NCBI GenBank assembly: GCA_025354165.1
Contig: JANXNI010000069.1
Location: 56,432-120,431, forward strand
Length of the DNA stretch: 64,000 nucleotides
Reading direction: 5' to 3'
From: Burkholderiales bacterium
Lineage (GTDB): Bacteria > Pseudomonadota > Gammaproteobacteria > Burkholderiales > Casimicrobiaceae
The translations under genes were made by a program, and so were the position numbers. Positions 8,637 to 17,233 of the stretch are shown piece by piece (position 1 is the first letter of the stretch; each line of letters starts with the position of its first letter). A model generated the notes under the pieces. It worked only from the letters and a program-made list of their open reading frames with translations, was not told the origin of the DNA and did not search any database.

Positions 8637-10778
8637 ATGACTTCGACCAGATTTTTCCCCTTTCAACGGCGCTCGCTGACAGTTTTGGCTGTAGCGTTCG
8701 CGTTTGCGACAAACTCGTTTTCGCAAACCCCCGTCACGCTTAATTTTGTCGATGCCGACATCGATGTAGTCGCCAAGGCCGTCGGTGAGCTGACTGGCAA
8801 GACCTTCGTTCTCGACCCCAGAGTGAAAGGCAAAATCAACATTCAATCGGCAAAAGGCGTGGCTCCCGGCTTGGCTTATCCGACGTTTTTGTCTGCTCTT
8901 CGCATGGCGGGGTTTGCCGCCGTCGAAGGCCCAGGTGGCATCGTGCGTGTGGTGCCTGAAGTTGATGCCAAGGCATTGCCGACAGCGGTAGCGGGCGTCG
9001 GGAGCGCGAACGGTAGCTACGGTGGCGCAATTACCACCAAGGTCATCCCGCTAACGCATCAAAGCGCCGGACAATTGGTGAACGCATTACGTCCTCTTGT
9101 TGCGGCCGCCAATGCGCTCACCGTCTACCCGCCCGGTAATGCCATCATCATCACTGACTACGGCGACAACATTCGCAAAGTCGAAGCTGTGATCGCAAGG
9201 CTCGACACGCCCAATGTCGCTGCCCCAGAACTGGTGACCTTGACCCATGCCAACGCGATGGATATCGTAGCCACCCTTAACCGTGTTTTCGCGGAAGCGG
9301 GCGGCGCTTCAGCGGAAAGCCGTGATCGACTCTCGTTCACCGCCGATTCGCGCAGCAATTCCGTCATTTTGCGCAGTGAGGATGCGGGCCGTGTCGCTCG
9401 CGCCCGATCGCTCATTCTTGAATTGGATCGACCTTCCGGCGCACCGGGAAATATTCGCATTGTCTATTTGAAGCACGCTGACGCCGCACAGGTCGCGCAA
9501 ACGCTCCGTCGGGTGCTGGGCGCAGAAGGTGGCGGTACGGGTTCGGCCAGCGCCTCGGGCTCGGCATTGTCGTCGTTGCTGCCAACAGGCGGTCCGTCAT
9601 CGACACAGGCTTCGCCGCTAGCAGCAGCTACCGCCGCACTGACTGGCAGCACTAACTCGGGCAACACAACGAGTTCTGGCAGTTTGCCATCCTTGTCGTC
9701 GAACACGACAACTGCCTTTACCGCAGCCGGAGCAACGGTCTACGCCGACTCCACCATCAATGCGTTGGTGATTTCGGCACCGACCGCGATCTATAACAAT
9801 TTGCGCGCTGTGATTGAACAGCTTGACGTTCGCCGTGCGCAAGTGTTCATCGAGGCGTTGATTGCCGAAGTTCAGGCCGATCGCGCAGCAGAGTTCGGTA
9901 TTCAATGGCAGGCGCTTGACGGCATCGGTCGTAATGGTACGCAGGGTGTCGGTGGCACCAATTTCGGAAACGCTGGCGCGACGCCAACATCCAATATTCT
10001 CGGTGTGGCAGCTAACGTTGCGGCGGTCGGTCAGGGTTTGAACGTTGGCCTGGTGCGCGGTGCCGTGACGATTGCCGGTAAACAGATTCTTAATCTCGGG
10101 TTGCTGGCACGAGCGCTGCAGAGCGACGTGTCAGCGAACATTTTGTCGATGCCCACGCTGCTGGCGCTCGACAACGAAGAGGCGCGTTTTTCTGGTGGCC
10201 AGACGGTGCCTGTGCTGACCGGCCAATACGCCAATTCAAGTGGGACCAATAACGCTGTGACGCCATTCGCAACGTTTGATCGAAAGGATGTCGGATTGAT
10301 TCTTAGGGTCAAACCGTTGATTACTGAAGGCGGTGCGATTCGGCTCCAGCTTTATCAGGAAGTTTCCAGCGTTGCGCCGTCAACCACAACGGGCGTAGAT
10401 GCCGCAGGCCTGTCCACTTTTAATAAACGGGTACTCGAAACCTCGGTACTCGCCGAAGATGGGCAGATCGTCGTACTTGGTGGCTTGTTGCAAGAGGGCT
10501 TTACCAACGATCAGGAGAAAGTCCCGGTGCTGGGCGATGCGCCGTTTCTTGGCAATCTCTTTCGCTATGACACCCGCAAGCGAACCAAAACCAACCTGAT
10601 GATTTTCTTGCGACCGACCGTTATTCGCAGCCCGGCGCAGTCGGTAACGTTGTCTAACGAGCGCTACCGTGCGCTTGGTATGGATCAGCAATCGGTCAAC
10701 CCGGAATCAAGACCGATGTTGCCTGAAATGACCAATCCCACGCTGCCGCTGGGGGCACCAGCTGCGCCTCGCCAGTAG
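8637..10778 (+). CDS. gspD: Type II secretion system secretin GspD
   Basis: A 713-residue secretin with a signal peptide (cleavage near SFSQ). The N0 domain starts at VTLNFVDADIDVVAKAVGEL, N1-N3 repeats follow (ITDYGDNIRKVEAVIARLD; IVYLKHADAAQVAQTLRRVL), and the C-terminal secretin domain ends with VPVLGDAPFLGNLFRY, the family signature. A low-complexity Ser/Gly/Thr/Ala stretch at about residues 295-365 interrupts the N3 region, a known variable insert. It forms the outer-membrane pore through which folded periplasmic proteins leave. gspE and gspF follow closely. No S-domain or pilotin partner was identified. Confidence 0.95.
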   Translation: MTSTRFFPFQRRSLTVLAVAFAFATNSFSQTPVTLNFVDADIDVVAKAVGELTGKTFVLDPRVKGKINIQSAKGVAPGLAYPTFLSALRMAGFAAVEGPGGIVRVVPEVDAKALPTAVAGVGSANGSYGGAITTKVIPLTHQSAGQLVNALRPLVAAANALTVYPPGNAIIITDYGDNIRKVEAVIARLDTPNVAAPELVTLTHANAMDIVATLNRVFAEAGGASAESRDRLSFTADSRSNSVILRSEDAGRVARARSLILELDRPSGAPGNIRIVYLKHADAAQVAQTLRRVLGAEGGGTGSASASGSALSSLLPTGGPSSTQASPLAAATAALTGSTNSGNTTSSGSLPSLSSNTTTAFTAAGATVYADSTINALVISAPTAIYNNLRAVIEQLDVRRAQVFIEALIAEVQADRAAEFGIQWQALDGIGRNGTQGVGGTNFGNAGATPTSNILGVAANVAAVGQGLNVGLVRGAVTIAGKQILNLGLLARALQSDVSANILSMPTLLALDNEEARFSGGQTVPVLTGQYANSSGTNNAVTPFATFDRKDVGLILRVKPLITEGGAIRLQLYQEVSSVAPSTTTGVDAAGLSTFNKRVLETSVLAEDGQIVVLGGLLQEGFTNDQEKVPVLGDAPFLGNLFRYDTRKRTKTNLMIFLRPTVIRSPAQSVTLSNERYRALGMDQQSVNPESRPMLPEMTNPTLPLGAPAAPRQ

Positions 10779-10796
10779 CGCTTTGCATTCCACACA

Positions 10797-12269
10797 ATGG
10801 CTCTGACTGATCAACTGCCGTACGAACTCGCGCAAGAGTTTGGCATCGTCGCGCTTGCGGAAGAGGGCGGTGCGATTGCGGTGGCGACGGCGCCGCATAT
10901 GACGGTGGCGACGCTTTCTGCCGCCCGCCAGCGCCTCGGTAAGCCGCTGCGAACACGCTCTGTCGACGCCGAGCAGTTTCGTTCGTTGTTGACGACGGCA
11001 TATTCTTCGGTTGTTTCCAGCTCCAAATCATCGACCACAACCAAATTCGCTGACGCTGCTGCCCCAGAAGCGCAACACGCTGATTTGCTGTCCACTGCAA
11101 CCGGCGACGAGACTTCACCTGCCGTACGTATCGTCAACGAGTTGCTTCGCGAAGCGCTGGCGCGCGGCGCTTCCGATATTCACCTGGATGCCACTGAACA
11201 GGGCGGTCGCGTGCGTTGCCGCGTCGACGGCGTACTGGGTGACGTGCGTGATACTGACGCTGCTACGCACGCCGCCATGATCGCGCGCTGCAAAGTGCTG
11301 GCGACGCTCGACATCGCCGAGCGCCGCATGCCGCAAGATGGCCGGATTCAGGTTGTGGTCGCAGGTCACAAGGTGGACGTCCGCATTGCTACGTTGCCAA
11401 CGCAGCACGGCGAACGTGCGGTGCTGCGCCTCCTGGACACCAGCGCGGCACGGCTTGATTTGTCAGCCTTGGGGCTCGACGCTACAACGCTCGCAGCGCT
11501 GCGTGACGCTGTACGCATGCCGCACGGTCTGGTGCTGGTCACCGGGCCGACTGGTTCCGGCAAAACTACGACGCTTTATGCCGCCGTGAGTGAGCTGGAT
11601 CGTGAGCGACTGAACGTAGTCAGCGTGGAAGACCCCGTCGAGTATGCACTGGATCGCGTGGCGCAAACGCAGGTAAATCCGCGCATAGAGCTCACTTTTG
11701 CGCGTGCACTGCGCTCCATCCTTCGGCATGATCCGGATGTCATCATCGTCGGCGAAATCCGTGATCGCGAAACCGCTGAGATCGCCATTCAGGCGAGCTT
11801 GACCGGCCATTTGGTGCTTGCCTCCCTGCATACCAATACAGCAGGCGCAGCCATCACGCGACTGGTTGATATGGGTGTGGAGCCATTTCTGCTGGCATCC
11901 TCGCTGCGCGGTGTGCTTGCGCAGCGTCTGGTGCGTCGGCTGTGCGTGCATTGCCGCGTCGCTCACTCAACGACGAATGCCGAGGCCGCGTTGCTTGCGT
12001 TGCACGGAATTTCCGGCATCATGCAGCTCTACGAAGCAACGGGTTGTGATCAGTGCAATCACACTGGTTACCGTGGCCGCATGGGGCTGTATCGCTGGTT
12101 GCCCGTGACAGCCGACATTGCTCAGGCGATTCACGCAAGAGTGCCTGACACATCGCTGGAAGCGTCGGTAACGGCCGCTGGATGGCCCGCGCTGGCAACC
12201 GACGCTACGCGTCATTTGCAAACCGGCGCGACTTCGTTAAGCGAAGTCTTGCGTGTGGTGACGCTGTGA
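10797..12269 (+). CDS. gspE: Type II secretion system ATPase GspE
   Basis: A 490-residue secretion ATPase: an N-terminal adaptor domain (about 1-85), the SDIHLD element, Walker A GPTGSGKTTTLY (about residue 250), the Asp box, Walker B DPDVIIVGEIRD, and a zinc module with two CxxC pairs (CVHC and CDQC) typical of GspE rather than PilB. It powers pseudopilus assembly at the inner membrane. It starts 18 bases after gspD and ends 31 bases before gspF. Confidence 0.95.
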   Translation: MALTDQLPYELAQEFGIVALAEEGGAIAVATAPHMTVATLSAARQRLGKPLRTRSVDAEQFRSLLTTAYSSVVSSSKSSTTTKFADAAAPEAQHADLLSTATGDETSPAVRIVNELLREALARGASDIHLDATEQGGRVRCRVDGVLGDVRDTDAATHAAMIARCKVLATLDIAERRMPQDGRIQVVVAGHKVDVRIATLPTQHGERAVLRLLDTSAARLDLSALGLDATTLAALRDAVRMPHGLVLVTGPTGSGKTTTLYAAVSELDRERLNVVSVEDPVEYALDRVAQTQVNPRIELTFARALRSILRHDPDVIIVGEIRDRETAEIAIQASLTGHLVLASLHTNTAGAAITRLVDMGVEPFLLASSLRGVLAQRLVRRLCVHCRVAHSTTNAEAALLALHGISGIMQLYEATGCDQCNHTGYRGRMGLYRWLPVTADIAQAIHARVPDTSLEASVTAAGWPALATDATRHLQTGATSLSEVLRVVTL

Positions 12270-12300
12270 TGTCGCTCAAGCGTTTTGCCGTTTAGCGAAC

Positions 12301-13503
12301 ATGCGGTTCGCATTTGAAGCGGTAGCGGAATCCGGTGCTCACGAGCAGGGCGAGATTACGGCGACCGACGAGCGAGCTGCGTTAAAGACGCTTGCAGCAC
12401 GCGGCTTGACGGTTGTTGCCCTTTCACAACTCGCCGCAGCAACACCTTCGCGCCGCGCCTCTGGCATCAGCGCCGGAGATCGCGCGCTCGCGGTGCGACA
12501 ACTCTCAGGTCTTATTGATGGTGGCGTGACGTTGCCGAATGCGTTGGCGTCTGTCGCGGCCAATACTGGCGTTGCGAGCGTCGCCGTCGAACTCACGGCT
12601 GTTCATGCCGCGCTGACCTCAGGCGAGCCGATTGCGACGGCTTTTGATCGCGCTCCCAAATTGCTGCCAAACGTTGAGCGACAAGTCGTAGTTGCGGGCG
12701 CTGAGGCGGGCGATCTGGCGCGAGTTCTATCGCGCCTCGCAGACTACTTTGAAGAGCGGGATGCCCTGCGCGGCAAGCTGATCGGTGCGCTGGTTTATCC
12801 GGCCTTGGTGGGCATCGTGGCGCTTGGCGTGATCGTCGCGTTACTGGTGTTCGTGATGCCGCAAATTGTCGCCGCGTTCGCACAGACGAAACAAGCGCTA
12901 CCGTGGCTCACCCGAACGCTCCTCGCACTAGCGACGTTCATGCGAGGCTACGGCCTTTGGCTGGTGTTGCTGCTCGCTGCGCTGCTCGTCTTTTTTCTTT
13001 GGTCGCTTGGATCGGTAAGAGGACCGCTACGTATTCGTGGTCTGGCTTTGCTGCAAAAGTTGCCGCTACTTGGACCACTCGCCCAGAGTGCTGACGAGGT
13101 TCGCGTGCTAACGACGCTCGCGATGCTTGCCGAGAGCGCCGTACCGCTGCCGCGCGCCATCAGCGCCGCTGCCAAAACCGCACGATTTCCCGGCAACGCA
13201 CGACGACTCGATGCCGCGCGTTTAGGTTTGGAGCGAGGGCAAAGCGTGGCCAGCGCGTTTGCCGACAACGAGGCCCTCGACGGCATGTCGCTTGAGCTGT
13301 TGCGCCAGGGCGAAGCGGTGGGCGGAATTGCGCCGGCGTTCGGTAAGGCGGCACACCTCAAACGTCAGGCGCTAGAGCGCCGCCTGCAGTGGTTTGCAGC
13401 GCTTGTGGAGCCAGTGATGATCCTTGTGCTCGGCGGCGTGGTGCTGGTGTTGGTGCTCGCCGTGATGCTGCCGATTGTCACGCTGAATTCAGCGGTGCGC
13501 TGA
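12301..13503 (+). CDS. gspF: Type II secretion system inner-membrane platform protein GspF
   Basis: A 400-residue polytopic protein with two T2SSF domains, each with the family box (QLSGLIDGGVTLPNALASVA and LAMLAESAVPLPRAISAAAK), and hydrophobic helices near residues 165-190, 215-240 and 370-395. GspF links the GspE ATPase to the pseudopilus in the inner membrane. It is the last gspD-E-F gene here: gspG-N are not in the window and the next gene is on the opposite strand. Confidence 0.94.
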   Translation: MRFAFEAVAESGAHEQGEITATDERAALKTLAARGLTVVALSQLAAATPSRRASGISAGDRALAVRQLSGLIDGGVTLPNALASVAANTGVASVAVELTAVHAALTSGEPIATAFDRAPKLLPNVERQVVVAGAEAGDLARVLSRLADYFEERDALRGKLIGALVYPALVGIVALGVIVALLVFVMPQIVAAFAQTKQALPWLTRTLLALATFMRGYGLWLVLLLAALLVFFLWSLGSVRGPLRIRGLALLQKLPLLGPLAQSADEVRVLTTLAMLAESAVPLPRAISAAAKTARFPGNARRLDAARLGLERGQSVASAFADNEALDGMSLELLRQGEAVGGIAPAFGKAAHLKRQALERRLQWFAALVEPVMILVLGGVVLVLVLAVMLPIVTLNSAVR

Positions 13504-13535
13504 CCGCAGATGATTCCGTGCTCGGCTGCGCGCAA

Positions 13536-14579
13536 TCACTCGTCGCGATAAAAACGATAAAACAGGTTTTCGTTCTTGAACGGATGCTCGTCATGGACGT
13601 GGTGAATGAGCGATAGATCAACCATCTGCTGGCCCATGCTGAGCGCCTCGTTCACAGTGTGCCCCTGCGCCTGCATCCATTCAACGGCTTCGGAGCCGAC
13701 AAAACAGCGCGGATGCAGCGTGCCGCGATAGCTGCGATCCTTAACGCTGAAGCCTGAACTGCTGCGCGCCAGAGCATAGAACGCCTCCACGTCCCAACGC
13801 GATGGAATTTGGGCGACCCGAAAGTACAGCGATTCGTCGTTAAACGGTTGCTCGCGAGCGACGTGATAAATCAAGCCGGCCGCCTGCAGTGCCTGCCCGA
13901 TAGCGATTGCCTTTTCTCGTGGCATCGACAGCGCTCGCTCCAGCCAGGTCACGCCTTCGTCGGCAACAAAACACTCGGGATAAATGCGCAGACGATAGCG
14001 CCGGTCAGCGATGTTGACGCCACCTGAACGCTGCATGCGAAAGGCAAGCGCAGGCAGATCAATTCCATCGGCTTCGGCGTCAGCAATCAGACGAGCTTGC
14101 ACCGTGCCAGCGTTTGCGCCCGTTGCGTGCATCGCAACGCGCAAGTACGGTTTGACGCGACGGCTCGCGGCCTCTACTCGGGCGTCGCCATTCAGTAGCA
14201 CATTGAGCAAACGCTCGCCCGTCGTTGTCCAGCGTGACGCGTTGATTTGCCCGACGATAATGTCTGCACCGGTTTGCGTCGCCCATTCGTCGGCGGCGGC
14301 CACGATGTGATGCGTCGCGGACGCGATCAGCCCGATTTTTGCCGTCGCATCGAATTGCTTTACGTTTGCACACAGGTTGGCCACGCGAAGACCCGCGAGC
14401 GCGATGGTCGGCAGATCCAGCATGACGATCAGCGAATCAGCATCAGTTCGCTTGTAGAGCTTTCGTTTGAAATCTGTCGCATCACCGAACGCATCCAGCT
14501 TTGACTCGAACGCGTCGCTCGCCGCGCGCATCAGCGCCAGCGTCGTGGGGTCGTTCGAGAGCAAAAGTATCCGTACCAA
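13536..14579 (-). CDS. Tandem DEP-domain protein with receiver-like N-terminus
   Basis: A 347-residue protein. Residues 1-130 resemble a response-regulator receiver: VRILLLSND opens it and VMLDLP gives a candidate phospho-acceptor Asp55, but the conserved Lys of the last strand is missing (DIIVGQI). Two similar DEP domains follow, about 181-256 (RYRLRIYPECFVADEGVTWL ... FNDESLYFRV) and 269-344 (SYRGTLHPRCFVGSEAVEWM ... FKNENLFYRF). DEP domains mediate protein or membrane contacts, mostly in eukaryotic signalling and more rarely in bacteria. It starts with TTG, supported by GGAGG six bases upstream. Its partner and role are unknown; it converges on gspF with a 32-base gap. Confidence 0.75.
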   Translation of the reverse strand: MVRILLLSNDPTTLALMRAASDAFESKLDAFGDATDFKRKLYKRTDADSLIVMLDLPTIALAGLRVANLCANVKQFDATAKIGLIASATHHIVAAADEWATQTGADIIVGQINASRWTTTGERLLNVLLNGDARVEAASRRVKPYLRVAMHATGANAGTVQARLIADAEADGIDLPALAFRMQRSGGVNIADRRYRLRIYPECFVADEGVTWLERALSMPREKAIAIGQALQAAGLIYHVAREQPFNDESLYFRVAQIPSRWDVEAFYALARSSSGFSVKDRSYRGTLHPRCFVGSEAVEWMQAQGHTVNEALSMGQQMVDLSLIHHVHDEHPFKNENLFYRFYRDE

Positions 14580-14737
14580 TTCAAACCTCCGAGTTGCTTG
14601 TGCTGTTTCACATGGGTCGGCAACCAGCCGCGATGCTTACAGCGTACAACCGCAGATGCTAAATGGTCTGTGTGCGGACGCGCATGACATGCTGCGAATA
14701 CACTTTCAGCTTCACTATTCTGGATGCTCATTTATTT

Positions 14738-15277
14738 ATGCTGGTGCGTAGCGCCGTTGACGCCGACCTTCCCGCCATTCACGCGATTTACGCGCACTGG
14801 GTGACGCATGGCACCGGCAGCTTCGAGCTAGACGTACCGAATCCTGGTGAAATGATGAAGCGCCGCGCCGACGTGCTTGCCAAAGGTTTGCCCTATCTGG
14901 TTGCGGAAGCCGATGGTCGAGTGATGGGCTACGCCTACGCCAACTGGTTTCGCCCGCGCCCCGCGTACCGATTTAGCGTGGAAAACTCGGTTTACGTCCA
15001 CCCAGATCTGCGGCGCGGTGGCGTAGCGCGATTGTTGATGGTTGAGCTGTTGGCGCGTTGCGAAATGGCGGGCGCTCGTCAGATGGTCGCGGTGATCGGT
15101 GATTCGGCGAACGCTAGCTCCGTGGGCTTGCACAGCGCACTCGGTTTTCGCCATATCGGCACCTTGCAATCGGCGGGCTGGAAATTTGATCGATGGCTCG
15201 ATACGGTGCTGATGCAACGCGCGCTGGGCGCGGGCGATTCCTTGCCTGCGCCGGCAATGGATGCAACAGCCCCTTGA
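14738..15277 (+). CDS. GNAT acetyltransferase, phosphinothricin N-acetyltransferase-like
   Basis: A 179-residue GCN5-related acetyltransferase. The order of elements (MLVRSAVDADLPAIHAIYAH, TGSFELDVPNPGEM, VMGYAYANWFRPRPAYRFSV, acetyl-CoA loop RRGGVARLLM, and NASSVGLHSALGFRHIGTLQ) matches the PAT/Bar group, which acetylates phosphinothricin, methionine sulfoximine or related amines. The longer open frame upstream is not part of the family, so the ATG at 14738 was chosen. True substrates of chromosomal members are rarely known. Confidence 0.88.
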   Translation: MLVRSAVDADLPAIHAIYAHWVTHGTGSFELDVPNPGEMMKRRADVLAKGLPYLVAEADGRVMGYAYANWFRPRPAYRFSVENSVYVHPDLRRGGVARLLMVELLARCEMAGARQMVAVIGDSANASSVGLHSALGFRHIGTLQSAGWKFDRWLDTVLMQRALGAGDSLPAPAMDATAP

Positions 15278-15603
15278 CACTCGCCCGAGCAAGCTTTCGG
15301 CGCTTGATGGATTGGGCGTCGAAGCGCCAAAGTGCGGATACGCCGTCGGGGCGCCGAATATCGCGAGCGGTTTCCAAATTCTGACGGGCGACTTAACGAC
15401 GCGGAACGCGCTGCTGCGAAACGTTGCCGATCCCCTGCGTGCGGGCGCAGTGCGGGTTGATCCAATTCCCGATGCTCATAATTTCAAAAAATTGTCACGA
15501 TCCCACCCAAATGAGTAGCATCAATGACCCATTGTTCGGTTAACCTGTGGGTCGTCAAGGCTTATGCAACCGAACGGGGATGCGTCAGGTGTTTTTTGGA
15601 CCT
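15278..15603. other. Non-coding stretch before the dockerin/CTERM locus
   Basis: The gap between the GNAT gene and the dockerin-like gene totals 727 bases. This first part shows no gene with family resemblance. The only structure seen is GTTCGGTT (15533-15540) mirrored by AACCGAAC (15568-15575), a long-loop hairpin followed by a T-run near 15590, which may be a weak terminator or leader structure. The palindromic repeat at 15604-15723 comes next, and 15724-16004 holds only the leader and the AAGGGG Shine-Dalgarno of the next gene. Confidence 0.4.
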
Positions 15604-15723
15604 ATTAGCTTTCTGGCGAAACGACCACTGGATGGGGGCAAACGATGATTTATTGGCATAGTCGATATGCGCGAAAAGCTACTGGTAGGCCTTCTTTCGT
15701 AAGGGCTCCAGAGAAAAGCTGTA
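15604..15723. repeat. 120-bp palindromic repeat, copy 1
   Basis: An imperfect palindrome centred on TCGA at 15662-15665. The left end reads TTAGCTTTCTGGCGAAACG with a GGGGGC box; the right end, reversed, reads TTACAGCTTTTCTCTGGAGC. The arms have the AGCTTT end, G-rich box and TCGA centre at the same spacing as the other five copies. This is the most diverged copy, and it lies about 280 bases upstream of the dockerin-like gene. Confidence 0.7.
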
Positions 15724-16004
15724 ACGCACATTGCCAAAAATGTTGTCGGGGTTTCGTCACCGATTTCGTCTTTGAGGTCTGAATGGTGGCGCACATCGCA
15801 AAAACGGGCCATAATGACATCGGCATAACTGAACGGGTGAAGGCTCTAGTACATAAAGTTGCGTTTGTCTTTCGGTGACGCGCTGTGCGCTTTTTAAGTT
15901 TGCGGCTTTTGCAACAGTGCGCGAAGTGACCGTGAAGTGCGAGTAGGTATCTTCCTATTTTGTGAACTGTTAGATATATTCGAGAAATTGAAGGGGTGTG
16001 AACA

Positions 16005-17228
16005 ATGATTGCAAAACTATCGCAGCAACGACTTGGGGTTTGTGGGTTAGCCACCGCACTCGGTTTGTTAGCCATCAGCGCGTCGGTTCACGCCACGCAA
16101 TTCGTTAACCCGACATTGACCGCCGGTGGCGCTTCAATCAATGGCACCACGCAAGCCGTGCCTGCGGGATCAACGTTCACTTTTTACGGCATGTACACCG
16201 ACGACACGGCAGGCGCTGAAAGCGGCTTGGGTCTGAAGGTTAAGTACAACCCTGCGCACCTAACCAACCTCACTATTTCTGAGGAATACACCAAGTGCCG
16301 CATCGCTGCCGCCCAAATTCAGCCGCTTACAGCCAGTACCGCGCAAGCGGTGATGGGTTGGATAGACACTTCAGTCCGCACGGCTGGAGCGGTTGGTTGG
16401 CCTGATTTGCCCGACACCACGGCCGGTGGTGCAAACCCAACCTGTTTAAACCCGGGAGCGATTAATACCGACACGGCTGCCGGTACGGCTGCGGCTCCTG
16501 GTCAAAAATTATTCAAAGTAACGGCGACAATGGCACCGAGTTGCACGACCGCAGGTGTCTGTACGTCAACGGTGTTATTCGACAGCGAAGGTAATTTTTC
16601 TTACGCCACCGCATCAAGCGGCTTCACTAATAAATCGTTCAATATTGCGGGCGCTGCTGCGCCTACTCTGGCGTTAGCCTCAAGTAATCCGGTGGTATCG
16701 CGTAAGACTCACGGCGCTGCTGGTTCTTTCGACATCCCGCTCGACACTACGCAAGCGATTGGTAGCGCAGCGATCTCAATTGAACCGCGCCAAATCGGTG
16801 CGGGTCACGTAATTGTGTTCACATTTAATAGCTCGGTTGCTGCCACGGGCAATGGATCATCCGGTACGGCTGCGGTTCAGACCTCCGGTGGTGCTTCTGC
16901 AGGAACGGCAAGTGCCGTAGTAAGCGGCAGTTCAGTCGTCGTTACGCTGACAGGCGTCACTGACAATCAGCGCCTGAACGTTAGTCTCACGAACGTTGCA
17001 GGCGTTGGTGTGAATGCAGTGGTGCCTGTCGCCTTCTTGCTTGGTGATGTGAACGCAAGCCGTCAAGTCACGGTCACGGACGTAAACGCTGTGAAATCGG
17101 CAGTAGCTGCGTTTAGCACGCTGAATGCAAGTAACTTCAAATTCGATGTGAATACAGACGGGAATGTCACGGTCACTGATGTAAATTCTGTGAAGTCTCG
17201 CGCGGCTAGCTCGTCCGGACCGCTGTAA
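16005..17228 (+). CDS. Secreted protein with cohesin-like N-terminus and dockerin-like C-terminus
   Basis: A 407-residue protein with a signal peptide (cleavage near VHATQ). Residues 40-200 look like a cohesin-type beta-sandwich (VPAGSTFTFYGMYTDD, GLGLKVKYNPAHLTNLTISE). The C-terminus has two calcium-loop repeats of the dockerin type: GDVNASRQVTVTDVNAVKSA and, 20-odd residues on, FDVNTDGNVTVTDVNSVKSR. Dockerin and cohesin domains bind each other in clostridial cellulosomes; having both in one betaproteobacterial protein suggests self-association or a cell-surface scaffold, which is inference. A clear Shine-Dalgarno (GAAGGGG) precedes the ATG. It is 5 bases from the CTERM protein, so they form one operon. 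Confidence 0.75.
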   Translation: MIAKLSQQRLGVCGLATALGLLAISASVHATQFVNPTLTAGGASINGTTQAVPAGSTFTFYGMYTDDTAGAESGLGLKVKYNPAHLTNLTISEEYTKCRIAAAQIQPLTASTAQAVMGWIDTSVRTAGAVGWPDLPDTTAGGANPTCLNPGAINTDTAAGTAAAPGQKLFKVTATMAPSCTTAGVCTSTVLFDSEGNFSYATASSGFTNKSFNIAGAAAPTLALASSNPVVSRKTHGAAGSFDIPLDTTQAIGSAAISIEPRQIGAGHVIVFTFNSSVAATGNGSSGTAAVQTSGGASAGTASAVVSGSSVVVTLTGVTDNQRLNVSLTNVAGVGVNAVVPVAFLLGDVNASRQVTVTDVNAVKSAVAAFSTLNASNFKFDVNTDGNVTVTDVNSVKSRAASSSGPL

Positions 17229-17233
17229 GCATT

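Noticed and set aside
9540-9720. Low-complexity insert in gspD as a sign of a frameshift or insertion
   Set aside because: The reading frame is intact and Ser/Gly/Thr-rich inserts at this place are normal in secretins.
15724-16004. Possible cyclic-di-GMP riboswitch or sigma-54 promoter before the dockerin/CTERM operon
   Set aside because: Neither the GEMM core nor a GG-N10-GC sigma-54 box with proper spacing was found; only a long leader and a normal Shine-Dalgarno are visible.
15650-16075. Minus-strand open frame of 141 codons upstream of and into the dockerin-like gene
   Set aside because: It overlaps a palindromic repeat, the leader and the signal-peptide codons of the next gene, its composition is not protein-like, and no family resemblance was seen.
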